In this document: piece by piece, positions 11,980 through 24,100 of the stretch
Position numbering within the stretch: position 1 is the first letter of the stretch
How the letters are laid out: each line of letters opens with the position of its first letter
DNA from: Rhynchosporium graminicola
Lineage: Eukaryota; Ascomycota; Leotiomycetes; Helotiales; Ploettnerulaceae
Assembly (NCBI GenBank): GCA_900074885.1
Contig: FJUW01000008.1
Span: 188,495-252,494 of the forward strand
Length of the DNA stretch: 64,000 nt
Direction: 5' to 3'
The notes under the pieces: generated by a model
The model's input: the letters and a program-made list of their open reading frames with translations, nothing else
What the model was told of the DNA's origin: nothing
The model's database searches: none
Program-made: the position numbers and the translations under genes

Positions 11980-12465
11980 CCGAAGCGATAAAGCCGCTTC
12001 CCTTCTCTTTAGACAATATCGAAATTAAACCCTGCATGGGTATATCTCGAAGGACATCCGCCGGCGACATCGACGGACGCCGCTCGTCTTCTCCAGATAG
12101 ACCCCACGGAAACATCTGACGAGGATCTAACCGATACGTTAAACTCTCAGCGCCCCTGTTCAAGCGTCTATAGTGATCACTTCGCGCTGCAAGACCTAGT
12201 TTATCAAGTTGACGACTTGATGAGAGACGGGCAGCTAGATACCATCGAGCAACTTGAGATGCAAAACTCGATACTACAGGAGGAAGTTGCGCAGTACCAA
12301 CGGATTTAGGACGCAATTCTAGAAATATTTAATGAAGTTTATAATACGGCGCTCTTGCTTCGTTGTTCACTCGAGGAGTGTGAGGAAAGATTATCAATTG
12401 CACAGGCTGATTAGCTTGCGTTATGGGGCGTCAGAGACGCAACAGAGGTGGGAAATTGGATCTGA
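11980..12465 (+). pseudogene. Small coiled-coil protein fragment with in-frame TAGs
   Basis: A plus-strand frame without a clear start ATG is open from about 11980 and ends at TGA 12463-12465. It encodes a coiled coil (LQDLVYQVDDLMRDGQ, then MQNSILQEEVAQYQRI). TAG codons lie at 12307-12309 and 12412-12414. The wording AILEIFNEVYNTALLLR, then SLEECEERLSIAQA, resembles a coiled-coil family I know from Botrytis-like fungi. The minus-strand ORF at 11864-12316 is its shadow. The start and any upstream exon are unresolved. Confidence 0.45.
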
Positions 12466-12492
12466 AGGATAGACATATTCTCGACTCTCAAC

Positions 12493-13310
12493 TCATTTCA
12501 GAAAATCGAATGAAGCAACATCTTGATTCTCAACCTCCCCAGCTTCCATCTGTTCACCCCAAGTACTGTTATTGTATCCTTCCGTACCATCATTTCTATC
12601 ATTCTCTGCATGCCTTTCCACAGCAATTTGAACCCAATTTCTTATAGATCGATTATTCTTATCCATACTAGTGCAGTCAGTGCGTATTCTCGCGCTATAG
12701 AGTACAATTCTCACATTCTTTCAAACTTCCCTTCAAGCGTATTATACAAATCCTCAGGATTGCTGTACTTCATGACTTTCTCGTTAATGCTACTCCACTT
12801 CTCATCCATCTCAACCCATCTTGCCTTAACCTCGTCTCGGTTCTTGTTAAGCTCGTTATGGAGGAAGTTGAGCTTACAGCTGTAAATATCAACCTGTCGC
12901 CGGAGTTCATCAAATTCTCGCCGGAGATCTTCTTGCGTTCTGCCTAAAGCTCGTGAAGTCGGTTGCTTGGATACTTAGTTATCTGCCAGCCCCCACGAGT
13001 GTAGGGATTGGAGATTTCGGATTGGATCAGAGGGGTTCGTCAAGGAACTGCTAGTCCTTAGGTTGACAGCGGCATAGCCCGGCTGATATTGCTATGGAGC
13101 TGATCGTCCACGGTAGCCTTATAGTCCAGAATTCTAGTGAGGTAGTCTTAATGGAAATGAGGACCCTTCGAATTGTTGCATGAATAGCATATCTGCATCA
13201 AGCACACCTGGCAGAAGCGCATCGTTGTCCGACCAGATATCCTCAGGTGGTGCTGCTTGCTGGGCAAATCCAGGACGACGTGCAGCTTGATCTGACTATT
13301 CAGAATTCAT
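12493..13310 (-). pseudogene. Coiled-coil protein, five in-frame stops plus a frameshift
   Basis: Begins at ATG 13310 (MNSE-stop-SDQAARR). The frame is followed to 12711 through five TAA/TAG codons, the first at 13296-13298. The flanking residues suggest Gln was lost at each (PH-stop-NSGL-stop-GYRG; AP-stop-QYQPGY; DN-stop-VSKQ). A long coiled coil follows (TQEDLRREFDELRRQV, then LNKNRDEVKARW). After KFERM the frame meets TGA, but coding-like sequence goes on in another frame (RIVLYSARIRTD) to 12493, so one indel is likely. It belongs with the small coiled-coil genes nearby, and its function is unknown. Confidence 0.55.
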
Positions 13311-14076
13311 TATGATATGAGCAAATAAGATAGGAAGTGAAGTGTCAGGAGCCGCCGGGAGTGTTTGAGCAGAAGTAATGCAGTCATGGCAGTGGCCAGC
13401 TTAAGACTTCCTCTATCTGACCCGGTAGATTAGTATAAGCAATGGAAACTAACAAGAACGAAACATCAACAGCTAAGGTGGCCCCGAGCAGACCACATAC
13501 AGCCCTTGGATGAGAAATGACGTATGAATGCTGCCTTCTTCCTTTTTTATACTATTACCAGCCGACATGCTCTACTCTGTTTCCCAGAGTTCCATACGTC
13601 TCATACGGCTGCTTCCAAAATTGATATATAGTAATACTCAACTTCTTAGTTGCAATCACAGCAAAGCAGGATCGCTCCGGAGACTTCCTATACAGCTAGT
13701 AGTAATGAGAGGAGTTGCGCGATTCAGTGGACTCCTAGCCGCGCGGCTGATCCCTGCGCTTATCGGCTGAGGTTATTAGCTTCGCCTGGGGCTCGATCAC
13801 ACATTACTAGCTTAGCATTAGCGCCAGCGCGTAACTTATGTCATAATAGCGTGTACTAAGAACGGAATCTGCTAAGATCTTCCTTAAGGTTATATGCGCG
13901 AAAAAGCCGCTCGTCAACGTCGGCAGACCCAGGCATATACCTAGAAGAGCGAGCAACAAAGTATAAATATAGTCAAAACCTCATGTTAGGACGGAATCTC
14001 GCTGCCAATGGCCCGGACATAAAAGGGGAGACTGGATTAGATCGAGGATTGACAGACGGACAGACTAGCTACAGCC
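13311..14076. other. No recognisable gene
   Basis: Plus-strand ORFs at 13528-13770 and 13650-13859 overlap in different frames, and neither resembles a known protein. The last part is probably the promoter of the gene starting at 14077. Confidence 0.4.
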
Positions 14077-14866
14077 ATGGAATATCTTAACCTGTCTCTA
14101 ATCAGCCAACAAAACGTTGGTTAGTGCCCCCCTTGAGAGCTGTTGGGCTGATCGTTCGTAGGGGATCTCTCTCAGCTCCGAGAGCCACGCTTGCCTATTC
14201 CGTCATGACGAAGAGATTATCAGCAAATTCCAGGCGCAGATGGACCTAGCTAACGAACAGCTCTCCTGCCTTGAAAATAAGCTACAGGTTAGCATAGAGG
14301 AAAATGAAGCTGCTCGATCGGCTCTTTATGAGAGCGAGACTGCGCGAAACAACGAGATGCAGTCGCGAATAGCATTCCAACGACATCTCCAGCTAGAGCA
14401 GCACCTTCACAGTGGATGTGCGCCGAACCACCTGGCCCTTGAAGAGGAGGGCAAGAGGACCCGAATTGAGATGGACACACTGCAAATGATTAATGACATG
14501 CTGCGAGAAGAGGTTCGACGCCACGAGGACGTGATTGAATCCATGGCTACAAAACTCTCTACTTACGAGAGTGCTGCCGAAAGCCTTGTCACGTCATCTA
14601 AGGTGCGGATAGAACTTCCACGGGGGCACGAGATCCTTGTGTTAGACGAGGCAGGGAGTCCAGACTCTTTCATATTCGTGACGATTGATAATTGCCCCGA
14701 TTACCCTAATTCAATAGCTAACAATGGATGCTCTCCAGCTGTGTCGATCAGCACCATTACCCCGGTCGTGCACCAGGCATCCCCTGTGATCAACCGGAAG
14801 CCCCGGAAGGTCAAGGAAACTGAGGGGGGAAGAAGGGCGAAGAAGTCCAAGAAGCAAAAGCCTTAG
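14077..14866 (+). CDS. Coiled-coil protein with basic tail, intact, two exons
   Basis: Exon 1 is 14077-14115 (MEYLNLSLISQQN). The intron 14116-14161 (46 bp) has donor GTTGGT and acceptor CGTAG. Exon 2 is 14162-14866. The product is about 247 residues. A coiled coil covers roughly residues 25-155 (MDLANEQLSCLENKL; MLREEVRRHEDVIESM). The C-terminus is strongly basic (RKPRKVKETEGGRRAKKSKK), as in a nuclear localisation signal. There are no internal stops, unlike most neighbours. It has no known domain. It could be a DNA- or chromatin-associated structural protein, but that is a guess from the tail only. Confidence 0.7.
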
Positions 14867-15167
14867 TAGGAAGAGAAAAAACAATGACTATAGCTTTGTT
14901 AGTAGATCAAGTGTGGTGATAGCCATAGCACATGCACTCATACCTTTTTCCTAAACGTCGATATGCCTGAAAGGAGTAAATCCTCTCTAAAGTAGGCACT
15001 ATCCCATATCGTTATCTCCATGAAGGCCATGAAGCTTCAGGTGACAGCTTGCATTTTCTCTCGAGAATAGATAAAGAGCCAGATCTATAGCCTAATCCTC
15101 AAACGACAATACCTGACCATTCCTCCAGCATCACATATCCACCAGAAGAGCACCGTTCCTTATAATC

Positions 15168-15512
15168 ATGCGCCGAGCCACTCGATCGTCAACGAAGACC
15201 TTTGCGTCAGACAAGCCTATGAAGCCTAGATCGGTTGATCGGAAGATCAGCCAAGTGGATGGCAGGACTATCGCACTCGAGGCGACCCCCGAGCTGTTGG
15301 AAGCTGCGAAAAAGAAGCCGGTCCAGAGCTTGTCACACAGGATCGATGAACTGACGAGGGAGAATGGTCGGTTGCGATTAGAGATTCGGTATCATCAGCA
15401 GATGCAGGAGGCGATCGAGACTTTGCAGACAGATATGAAATTTGCGGTGGAAACCATGGAAAGGAGTATTTTAGAGTTCGGCTCAGTCCAGGAGGTGGCA
15501 GAGGAGGATTGA
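15168..15512 (+). CDS. Small coiled-coil protein, 114 residues, intact
   Basis: A single-exon frame from ATG (MRRATRSSTKTFASDK) to TGA. The N-terminus is basic. A coiled coil covers about residues 52-110 (LSHRIDELTRENGRLRLEI, then QMQEAIETLQTDM). It lies 301 bp after the coiled-coil gene ending at 14866, on the same strand. It has no stop or frameshift. I recall similar short proteins from other Leotiomycetes, of unknown role. Confidence 0.6.
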   Translation: MRRATRSSTKTFASDKPMKPRSVDRKISQVDGRTIALEATPELLEAAKKKPVQSLSHRIDELTRENGRLRLEIRYHQQMQEAIETLQTDMKFAVETMERSILEFGSVQEVAEED

Positions 15513-15938
15513 TGCCGCACGTTGGACGGGAAGTGACGGAGGTTGGATCGGACGTGGTTAAGCGAGCGTTGGAAAACTGCGGGGAAAGCTATAGTTACTG
15601 CAGGCATCACCTGTTCCCCAATTTGGGTATTTTAGACGAGAGCGTCGCTGTGCGGCTGCACGGCTCAACGCCAAATTTTAACGTTCGCTTATTCTTGCGA
15701 CAGTCGCAACCGTGCGTGGACATGCCTTAAAAGTCTGCTTGAAGAGATGTATGCTTATTCAGGCTGCTTGAGTAGGAGTCTGCCCGAATAAGAGTCTGCT
15801 CGAATAAATTGCCGTATGCACGTGGCATTTGCAAAGTCTCATCTTTGTGCACGACCCATTGATTCCGTAACTATATAAGTAAGGGATCTTTCAAGACATA
15901 GCCGTATTAAGCTCAGCAGCACTTATAAGATAAGTCAG

Positions 15939-16672
15939 ATGTCTTCAGCCAATACCTCGCGAAACATAGCCGTCGCCAACGACATTATCGCAGAACATTA
16001 CATAAAGACGGAACGCGCCAGTTTCCTTAAGAGAAAGGGGGGTATGCAGAAAAAGGTTGTGCAGCTGAAGAAGCTGTAGCCATTTTGTGACATGGAGTTA
16101 AAGATCAAAGACAATGCTTCTAAGAAGATCTATCTGCTTCAGACGGCTCAGGGGGACCTTGACTCTATATCCTCTCTATTGCGTCCTTTTTCCCTAGGCT
16201 AGCAGCTCTTCTAATACTCTGGCAGAAACGGAAGTATCCAGACATAGTTACAGAATCTCTCAACATGGATGACTTTACGACCGATGAGGACACAAACGAT
16301 AATGATGATGAAGATAGTGGTGGAGACCGGAAGTCGAAGAGAAGAACAATGAAGAATATTAAGCTCAGAAAGAAACAGACAAGGACCACTCCTACCAAAA
16401 CGAAAGCTGACAAGCTTACGGCACGCCGTCCAGCGGATCGAATTCCGCCACCAGCGTTTATCAAAGCGCTCGCTTCAGGAAAGAAGCCAGGAAATCACGG
16501 AGGAAGCGCTATGCCGGCTCCTAAGCAAACACGAGCAGGGAGGTCGGGGAAGAGGAAGCTACCTCCATTTCCCATCCTCGAAAGTGGCGGCATATCGCTT
16601 GATACCAAAACCACTTTCGATGTACCGTTTGGGTTGGGGCTGGTTCGGAGGAAAGAGCTCCCAATCTCCTAG
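15939..16672 (+). pseudogene. Coiled-coil/acidic-basic protein, one TAG and a frame change
   Basis: Begins at ATG 15939 (MSSANTSRNIAVANDIIAEH). A TAG at 16077-16079 follows VVQLKKL, where Gln would fit. Near 16165-16180 the coding frame changes, by an indel or an undetected intron. It resumes as KYPDIVTESLNMDDFTTDED and ends at TAG 16672. The middle has an acidic patch (TNDNDDEDSGGD) next to a Lys/Arg-rich one (KSKRRTMKNIKLRKK), as in nuclear disordered proteins. It is the third coiled-coil gene in a row on this strand. The function is unknown. Confidence 0.5.
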
Positions 16673-17750
16673 CTTACTCTGAGGAGTGGTACTGATGGAC
16701 CCTGTATCGAGCTGTTGATGAGATTCGCTCGAGTAAATCCTTTTCAATGTTGAAGCTCTTTTTCTCGATGAGACTACCTCGCTTTATGATGTGAAATTTG
16801 CGAAATTGAAAGCATTTCGGCGCTTGTTCCACCTTCTCGATCTCCCTCATCTAGTGGTCGTTCAATACCCGCTTCCAGAAGACATGAGTAGGGACATGGC
16901 ACAACTTAGTCGTGGATAAATAGGACTGATCCCAATTAATGATGAGAAATAGCTACTACGGGTTTTACACTCGTGTTATTCAGTCATGCCTGTTAGAGAG
17001 ATTAACGTTGATGGCTCGACTCAGTATCAAGAAAATCCAGCGCAGCCTAAAAATCTGCTTCGCAGCATCGCAAGAGTGTACTTCAAGGCTTTCACGTAAG
17101 CTAAATTCCAATGACCTGTGTCATAATTTTTTGACCCTGTTCCAAAGCAAGTCTTGCAGTATCTGTGCTGAGTCGTGGCCTCCAGGCAGCTACTCTTCGG
17201 AAGCCCCTCTTCTGCCTTGCAATACCTCCTGTGGCCAAGCCTACATTGTTGAATTTCCAGCTCCCAATTGCAATTCGGCAGAAGCAGTCGTTGCACACGT
17301 TGGATCTACAGATCAAAGATCATACCTTCGCTATAGGAGATTCCAGATGTTAATAGCATTAGATATAGTTTCAGAATCACAAATGTGAATACTATGTCTC
17401 GCCAAAATATCCTACCTTAATACAAGTTCTACAATCGAGACAGTCAGCATGTGGGCGTGGGATACTTCACACTAGGCCAGACTAGCAGACCATGTGTTGA
17501 TTATCATAAAGTCTCGGTTGTGAGCTACGATAGAGTCCAAAGACCTATGCCGTTTGCAGATGATCGTACACATATCGGGTAGTAGGGAGAAGGAGATGCT
17601 TTATCATGTGTCAAAAGCCGCGTGTTTCCCTGTAGGGAGTGTAGCTAACAGCTCGCGCAGCTCTTCGAAGCCCCATCCTCCACGTTCCTTACTTGACTAG
17701 CCAAAATACCAATATAAGAACCTTCAGCATACTCTGCTTGTCATAACACA
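16673..17750. other. Mostly unassigned; weak plus-strand ORFs
   Basis: A plus-strand ORF at 16939-17388 and another in a second frame (about 17120-17353, with KPTLLNFQLPIAIRQKQ) overlap, and it is unclear which, if either, is coding. No domain is recognised. Nothing is seen in 17400-17750. Confidence 0.35.
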
Positions 17751-18048
17751 ATGGCACTGACACTTAAACTCATCCTCAGAAGAGTTCAGAAGGCTTTGGA
17801 CTTCGAATCTGAGAAGATCCCATTTTTAGGAGAAGTTGAAGATGCTGTCGAAGGCATGTCTTATCAAAAGTAAAATAACGACGGAACGCTTTAGGAGATA
17901 CAATATCATGGAGCATATTTAGACGTATCAGGCTTTGTCAACTGTCTCAAGGCGCAAATCGACCGACTGCTTTGTTGACGAGTCCAACTTTCGATACTCG
18001 GCAGCTATTGAGTTGGCAGAGGCTTATACTGGCGAGGGTAACTATTGA
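17751..18048 (+). pseudogene. Small hypothetical protein (about 100 residues), two stops and a frameshift
   Basis: Starts at ATG 17751 (MALTLKLILRRVQKALDFES). The frame crosses TAA and TAG after MSYQK and NNDGTL, then gives YHGAYLDVSGFVNCLKAQID. A shift of frame then opens DESNFRYSAAIELAEAYTG and a TGA at 18046. The pieces read as one small helical protein. The family is not recognised. A very short intron over the first two stops is possible but has no good acceptor context. Confidence 0.4.
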
Positions 18049-18288
18049 TATGGTGACCACTTGACTACTTGCTTAGAACAAGTCTATACCGTTAATATAG
18101 TCAATATATCGAGATGCTGCTTACTTGATAAATAAGGACAAGTCTGGGTTACAAGGGTGTTCTCAATTAAGCCTTCCGAATGAAGCATATGCCACTATCA
18201 ATGTCAGATAAGTTTACAGTGTGTATATACATGACCTCCCGCAGGATTTATTGTCGCTGAAATGAAGCTTGGCTATTATTAATTCATA

Positions 18289-19791
18289 ATGTGGAACACT
18301 TTGAAACTGCCTGCGGTTGCCGTGCTTTGTTTCGTACCATGGTGCAGTGGGATACGAGAAGCGAAGCGGCAAGAGAATTCAAGCTGTTCAAAGTATCGCA
18401 CAGCAGCTTATTACGCTAACTGGTAAGTTTGTTACTCAAATATGAACAGAAGCTAAATATCAAGGGGCATTTACCAGAAAAAATTCTTCCTTAAAGATTT
18501 ACCTGTTGACCAGCTTAGTCATGTGCTTTATGCCTTTGCAAATATCAACCCGATCACAGGACAAGTATTAGATTCTCGTCAGATCAGCAGCTGTGTTCGC
18601 TAATATCACTCTAGTTTTCTCTCCGATCCAGAGGCTGATACTTCTAATGCATGTGGCGGCCAGACGGCAGTTCAGACAGGGGCTCAGCTCTACGGATATC
18701 TGGGACAATTTTATCTTATCAAAAAAAGTGGGAATTTGAAAGTCCTTCTTTCTATCGGTGGCGCAATATACTCTCAAAACTTTGCGGGCTCTGCTTCGTC
18801 CGAACAGGGTCGGAATATATTCGCTTCCTCTGCTGTGGATCTCATCAAGAACCTTGGACTTGACGGCCTGGATATCAATTGGGAGTATCCTGTTGATGAA
18901 GCTGAGGCCGCCAACCTTGTGTTACTCCTAAAAGAGACCCGAAAACAACTCGACCAATATGGCAACTCTTTACGCACAAAGTATCACTTTGAACTTATAT
19001 TCGCAGCGCCCGCAGGCGCTTCAAAATATCGAACATTAGACCTAGCAGCCATAGATCAATATCTCGACTTTTGGAACTTGATAGTATACGATTACACGGG
19101 AGCCTGGTTAGTTCCCAAGATTACGGGGCACCAAGTAAACCTATTTTCTGCCGGGGACGCCTCTACTCCTTTTGATACTAAGTCCAGTGTCGACTACTAT
19201 ACTTCTCACGGTATGGCGTCCAACAAAATTGTCCTAGGAATGCCCATTTACAGCCGGTCGTTTATAAAGACTACAGGACTTGGGCAATCTTTCGGAGCCG
19301 TAGGGAATGGCACTTGGGAAAAGGGCGTCTATGACTACAAGTCTCTACTAATGGATGGCTCTTCTGAAATATACGATGAGAAGCTGGGAGCAAGCTATAG
19401 TTGGGATCCCACTAAGCAGGAATTGGTCAGCTATGATACCGTGGAAGCTAGTCGTCAAAAGGCCCGATGGATCAAGAGCATAAATCTAGGAGGTGTTATG
19501 TGGTAGGAAAGCAGTACAGACAAGAAGGGAGGAGATAGTCTGATTGAAAATGTAGTTCTAGAGCTAGGGGACTGTATTCGATACGCAACAAATAATTTGG
19601 ACTTCCCGGACTCTTTATATGACAACGTTCGCAACCCATCTGTCTCGAAATTGCCATTGGTAACTGCTTCTATCGGGCTAGAACATCCTTTGTCTACTAA
19701 ATCACAAACGTACTCCGACATAGTTTGCATAACACAAGTACCTGTCGATTTGGGCACAGGCACTGCACTTATCTCGCTACTACTTTCGTAG
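18289..19791 (+). pseudogene. GH18 chitinase, in-frame stops and altered catalytic motif
   Basis: Secreted chitinase fold: signal peptide MWNTLKLPAVAVLCFVPWCSG, then YRTAAYYANW. Intron 18423-18464 (GTAAGT donor) is followed by LSHVLYAFANI and KVLLSIGG. The active-site motif DxxDxDxE reads DGLDINWE at about 18863-18886. The third Asp is Asn, which would badly impair substrate-assisted catalysis. A TAA lies at 18601-18603, in a stretch whose exon structure is unclear. The last beta strand should read GGVMWWESS but reads GGVMW-TAG-ESS at 19504-19506, so Trp was lost. Homology goes on after it (LDFPDSLYDNVRN). A Ser-rich tail in the same frame may continue past the TAG at 19789. The gene once made a chitin-degrading enzyme and is now inactive. 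Confidence 0.85.
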
Positions 19792-20529
19792 CTACCTTTA
19801 TTATCTATATTACCTTTGACACGCTTATCCTCAATACCCTCAATACATTCGACCTCCTCAGGCTCTTCACCCTCAATATCCTCAACGTCTTTAACGTCAT
19901 GTTCAGGAATCTGGGAATCAAGCTCTTGCAGCTCTGAAGGTTCTATGCCGTGGAAATCTCTAGTCACACAAACGCTTGGTTGATCTATCATTTACATAAC
20001 TATTACCATAGATGTTCCTGTTGCCACGACAACTGTTGTAACAGTTGTCTTTGCCACGCGAAGATGATCCTTAGCCTAATTTAATAATTAAAAGTAAGCA
20101 CCTGGAGAGTTAATAGTTTCTCTTCTCATGTTTCTTATCAAAATCATTGGCCACTGGGGATTGCCTCCGGCTGAGAAGCAGCATAAACTACAAAGATTAT
20201 GTTATGGAATCCAGGATAAACTTCTCTCCTTACGCTTCTTGCACTAATTTCGCACCATATGTCACCTTCAAATGGACCCTTGCTTGCAACCCTGCTTCGT
20301 TTTCCTGAGCAATGGACAGACTCATCTCTCGATGTGATCGAGCGTCTGTTGAATACATCTATGCTACAGTTGGTTCAGGTTCATCTCTGCGAGCCTTCTA
20401 GAATAGCGTACTTACTGGCCCTAGGATGATCTGTTCTATACAGCCATTTAGATCGCTGATCAGTGGGTATTAGACTTATGTGTGCGTACACTCGATTTCA
20501 ATTTGTAACTCAGAAACTCCTTCCTATTA
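19792..20529. other. Possible remnant of the chitinase Ser-rich tail, then no gene
   Basis: To about 20067 the chitinase frame continues with Ser/Thr-rich wording, broken by a TGA near 19981. The overlapping acidic minus-strand ORF (19455-19991) is probably the shadow. Nothing is recognised in 20070-20530. Confidence 0.35.
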
Positions 20530-21120
20530 TCTTTTGAAAGGCATATGCTCAGTCATGTGAATGAGGGGTCTGCCGGTGTCGTTATCAGAAGGGCGTATGC
20601 TCAATTCTGCGTATGCTCAATCTTTTAATTATGGATCCTTCGATATCGTTGTTATGGAAGCGTATATCTGTATGCCTAAATTGAGTCTGCATTAAAGGAT
20701 GCCCTGCCGTGGCTTGTATCGCGTGAATATGCTTGACTGTTCGTATACCTAAAACTAAATCTGAGGAAGGATATCGATAAAAGCTTCCTATCATCACTTT
20801 TCACAAGGCTATATACTTAATTCCATAGTTGAATAGACGTAAATCAGCACAGAAGAACCTTCCCCATCACTTGTCCTGGGAGTGTATGCTTAGTCCCGCG
20901 TATTCTATAGATTGAGTCTGCACATCAGCGTTCCCCGCAACTGTGGCTTATCTCGGGGGCATAATCTTAACTCTACAATGCATAAGACTGACTCTCGAGA
21001 AGGATCTCCTAAGAGGATCTACCGACGTCACTTATCGCAATAGCCAATACTCTGCTCAAGAATTGTATGCAGATGTATGCATAGTCCGTCAAGACATGCG
21101 ATAAAGGGGATAGAGGTATC
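20530..21120. repeat. Degenerate edge of the satellite array
   Basis: Spaced copies of GCATATGC-like or GCGTATGC-like cores with CTCA(A)T followers occur near 20541, 20592, 20602 and 20747, with loss of regular period. No gene is seen. Confidence 0.5.
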
Positions 21121-24100
21121 GGGGCTTTTTCTACAGACTCAATTTTAGGCATACGCAAATTAAACATATGCCGCCGAGACGAGTGCCATGAAAAGGGTGG
21201 CAGTATGGCCTCCGTGATTTAAGCATATGCACCCAGGATGAAAGACCGGCTGGTACTTCTGTGTGGTTTTTTAGTTTAGGCAGACTCAGTTCTGGGCATA
21301 GGCAGATTTGGGTACATGTCCTAGTGACAATTGCACCATAGAGAGACTCTGGGAAAAATCTTTGACGCCTCGTGGTTCTGAGCATACGAAATTTTAAGGA
21401 TATGCCCCCGAACCCGGCGACAGGCGGTAAGGGACGCTGTTCAGTGCCAGACTAAGTTTCAGCTCACGCAGATTTAAGCATATACCCTCGAGACAAGCGA
21501 CGGTAGTAGGGGACGCTGTATTATAGAATTAATTTAAAAGTACGCAGATTTAAGCATATGCCGCTGAAGCAAGCTCCCGGAGGAGGGTTTAGGGTGTGGC
21601 GTTCTTGATTTTGTGCCTACGCAGACCGAAGCATATGCCCTATGACAAGCGAGACAGGGGTTTGGGGTTATGACCTTTTTGATTTGGGGAATCTGCAGAT
21701 TTGAGCATATGCACTAAGATAAGCGAGATAGGAGTGGGGGTTATGACCTTTTTGATTTTGGAAATATGCAGATTTAAGCATATACCCCTAAGACAAGTGC
21801 CGGGGAGGTAGAGGTATGAAATTTTTGATTTTGAGAATATGCAGATTTAAGAATATTCCCCCGAGACAGGTAATAGCAGTAGAGGACGCTATTTAACAGA
21901 ATTAATTCAAAAGCACGCAGATTTAAGCATATGCTGCTATATAAGCGTCTAGAAGAGGGGTTTATTTTATAGCGTTCTTGATTTTAGGCATACGCAAACA
22001 TAAGCATATATCGCCTTATAAGCGTATAGAAGAGGGTCTTGAGTTGCGGTGTTCTTAATTATGGGCGTACGCAGACCGAAGCATATGCCCCCGAAACGAG
22101 CATCCGGAGGAGGGGTTGGGGTGTGGCGTTCTTGAATTTGAGCGTATGCAGATCTAAGCATATGCCGCTTTCTAAGCGCCTAAAAGAGGAGTTTAGTTTA
22201 CGACGTTCTTGATTTTGGGTATACGCAGATCTAGGCATATACCGCTTTCCAAGCGCCTGAAAGGGGAGGCGTTAGGGTGCGGCATTCTTGATTTTAAGCG
22301 TACGCAGATCTAAGTATATGCCGCCGAAGTAAGCGTCCGGAGGAGGGGCCGGGTGCGGCGTTATAGTTTATAGGCGTACGTAGATCTAAGTATATGCCCC
22401 CAAAACAAGCACCGGGAAGGAGATAGGGGTAATAACCCTCTTGATTTTGGGAATATGCAGATTTAAGCATATTTCTTCGAGACAAGCGAAGGCAGCAGGG
22501 ACGCTGTTTAATAGAAGTATCAAAATATGCAGATTTAAGTATATGCCCCCGAGATAAGCGCCGGGAAAGGGGTGGAGATATATCCTTTTTGATTTTGGGG
22601 CATATGTAAACTCAAGCATGTTCCCCCGAGACAGGCGCTAGGAAGGTGATAGGGTAATAACCCTCTTGATTTTAGGAATATGCAGATTTAAGCATATTTC
22701 ATCGAGATAAGCGAGGGCAGCAGGGGACGCTATTTAATAGAAGTAATTTCAAAGTATGCAGATTTAAGCATATGCCGCCTTCTAAGCGCCTAAAAGAGGA
22801 GTTTAGTTTTACGACGTTCTTGATTTTAAGTGTACGCAGATCTAGGCATATACCGCCTTCCAAGCGCCTAAAAGAGGAGTTTAGTTTGCGACGTTCTTGA
22901 TTTTAGGTATACGCAGATCTAGGCACATGTCGCTTTATAAGCGCCTAGAAGGGGAGGGGTTAAGATACGGCGTTCTTGATTTCGAGCGTATGCAGATCTA
23001 AGCATATGCCCCCGAGACAAGCGCCGGGAAAGGGGTAAAGGTATGTCCTTTTTAATATTAGGGCATATGCAGATTTGAGTATATACTCTAAGCTAAGCGA
23101 GATAGGGGACGGGGGTATAACCCTTTTGATTTAATATATAGGCAGATTTAAGTATATGCCCTCGAGACAAGTGATAGTAGTAGGGGATACTATTTAATAG
23201 AATTAATTTAAAAGTACGCAGATCTAAGCATATGCCTCCGAAGTAAGCGCCGGGAAGGAGATAGAGGTATAACCTTTTTGATTTTAGGCATACGTAAATA
23301 TAAGCATATACCGCCTTATAAGCGTATAGAAGAGGGTTTTAGTTTACGGCAATCCTGATTTTGGGCATATGCAGATTTAAGTATATGCCGCCGAAGTAAG
23401 CGCCCGGAGGAGGGGACGCTATTTTATAGAATTAATTTAGAAACACGCAGATTTAAGTATATAACGCCTTATAAGCGCCTAGAAGAGGGGTTTAGAGTAC
23501 GGCATTTCTTAATTTAAGCGTACGCAGATCTAAGTATATGCTGCCGAAGTAAGCGTCCGGAGGAGGGGTCGGATACGGCGTTCTAGATTTCGGGCGCACG
23601 CAGATTCAAGCATATGCCCCCGAAACAAGCGCCGGGAAGGAGATAGAGGAATTACCCTTTTGATTTTGGGAATATGCAGATTTAAGCATATGCTACTAAG
23701 ACAAGCGAGACAGGGGTGGGGGGTTATGACCTTTTTGATTTTTGGGCGTACGCAGATCTAAGCATATGCCGCCGAACTAAGCGCGCGGAGGAGGGAGTAT
23801 ACCTAAGTTTGAGCATATGCCCTGGAGTAAGCACTGGGAGGCGGATGAGGTATAGTATTTTATGCAAACTCAGTCTAGATAAACGCGTATTGAAGCATAT
23901 CCCCTCGTGACAACGACGCTAGTGGACCCCTGTGAGGAAATCTTTCCCGAATGATCGTAGTGCAGTCACTACGAGTATTACTATGGTACGGAAGGGGGTT
24001 CCAGGTGGGTCTCGTCCACCGTGGTAAATCGCCAGGTAATATTTTCCATAGAACAGTGTTGAAGAAACGAATGTGCCCCATAGATTTCCTATATAGATAT

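Noticed and set aside
11864..12316. 150-codon minus-strand ORF
   Set aside because: It overlaps a plus-strand frame with clear coiled-coil wording; treated as the shadow.
19455..19991. 178-codon acidic minus-strand ORF
   Set aside because: Overlaps the chitinase 3' end and its Ser-rich tail in antisense; acidic composition is the mirror of Ser/Thr-rich sense codons.
21131..23910. Several ORFs of 60-85 codons with similar sequence
   Set aside because: They repeat with the satellite period and are translations of the repeat, not genes.
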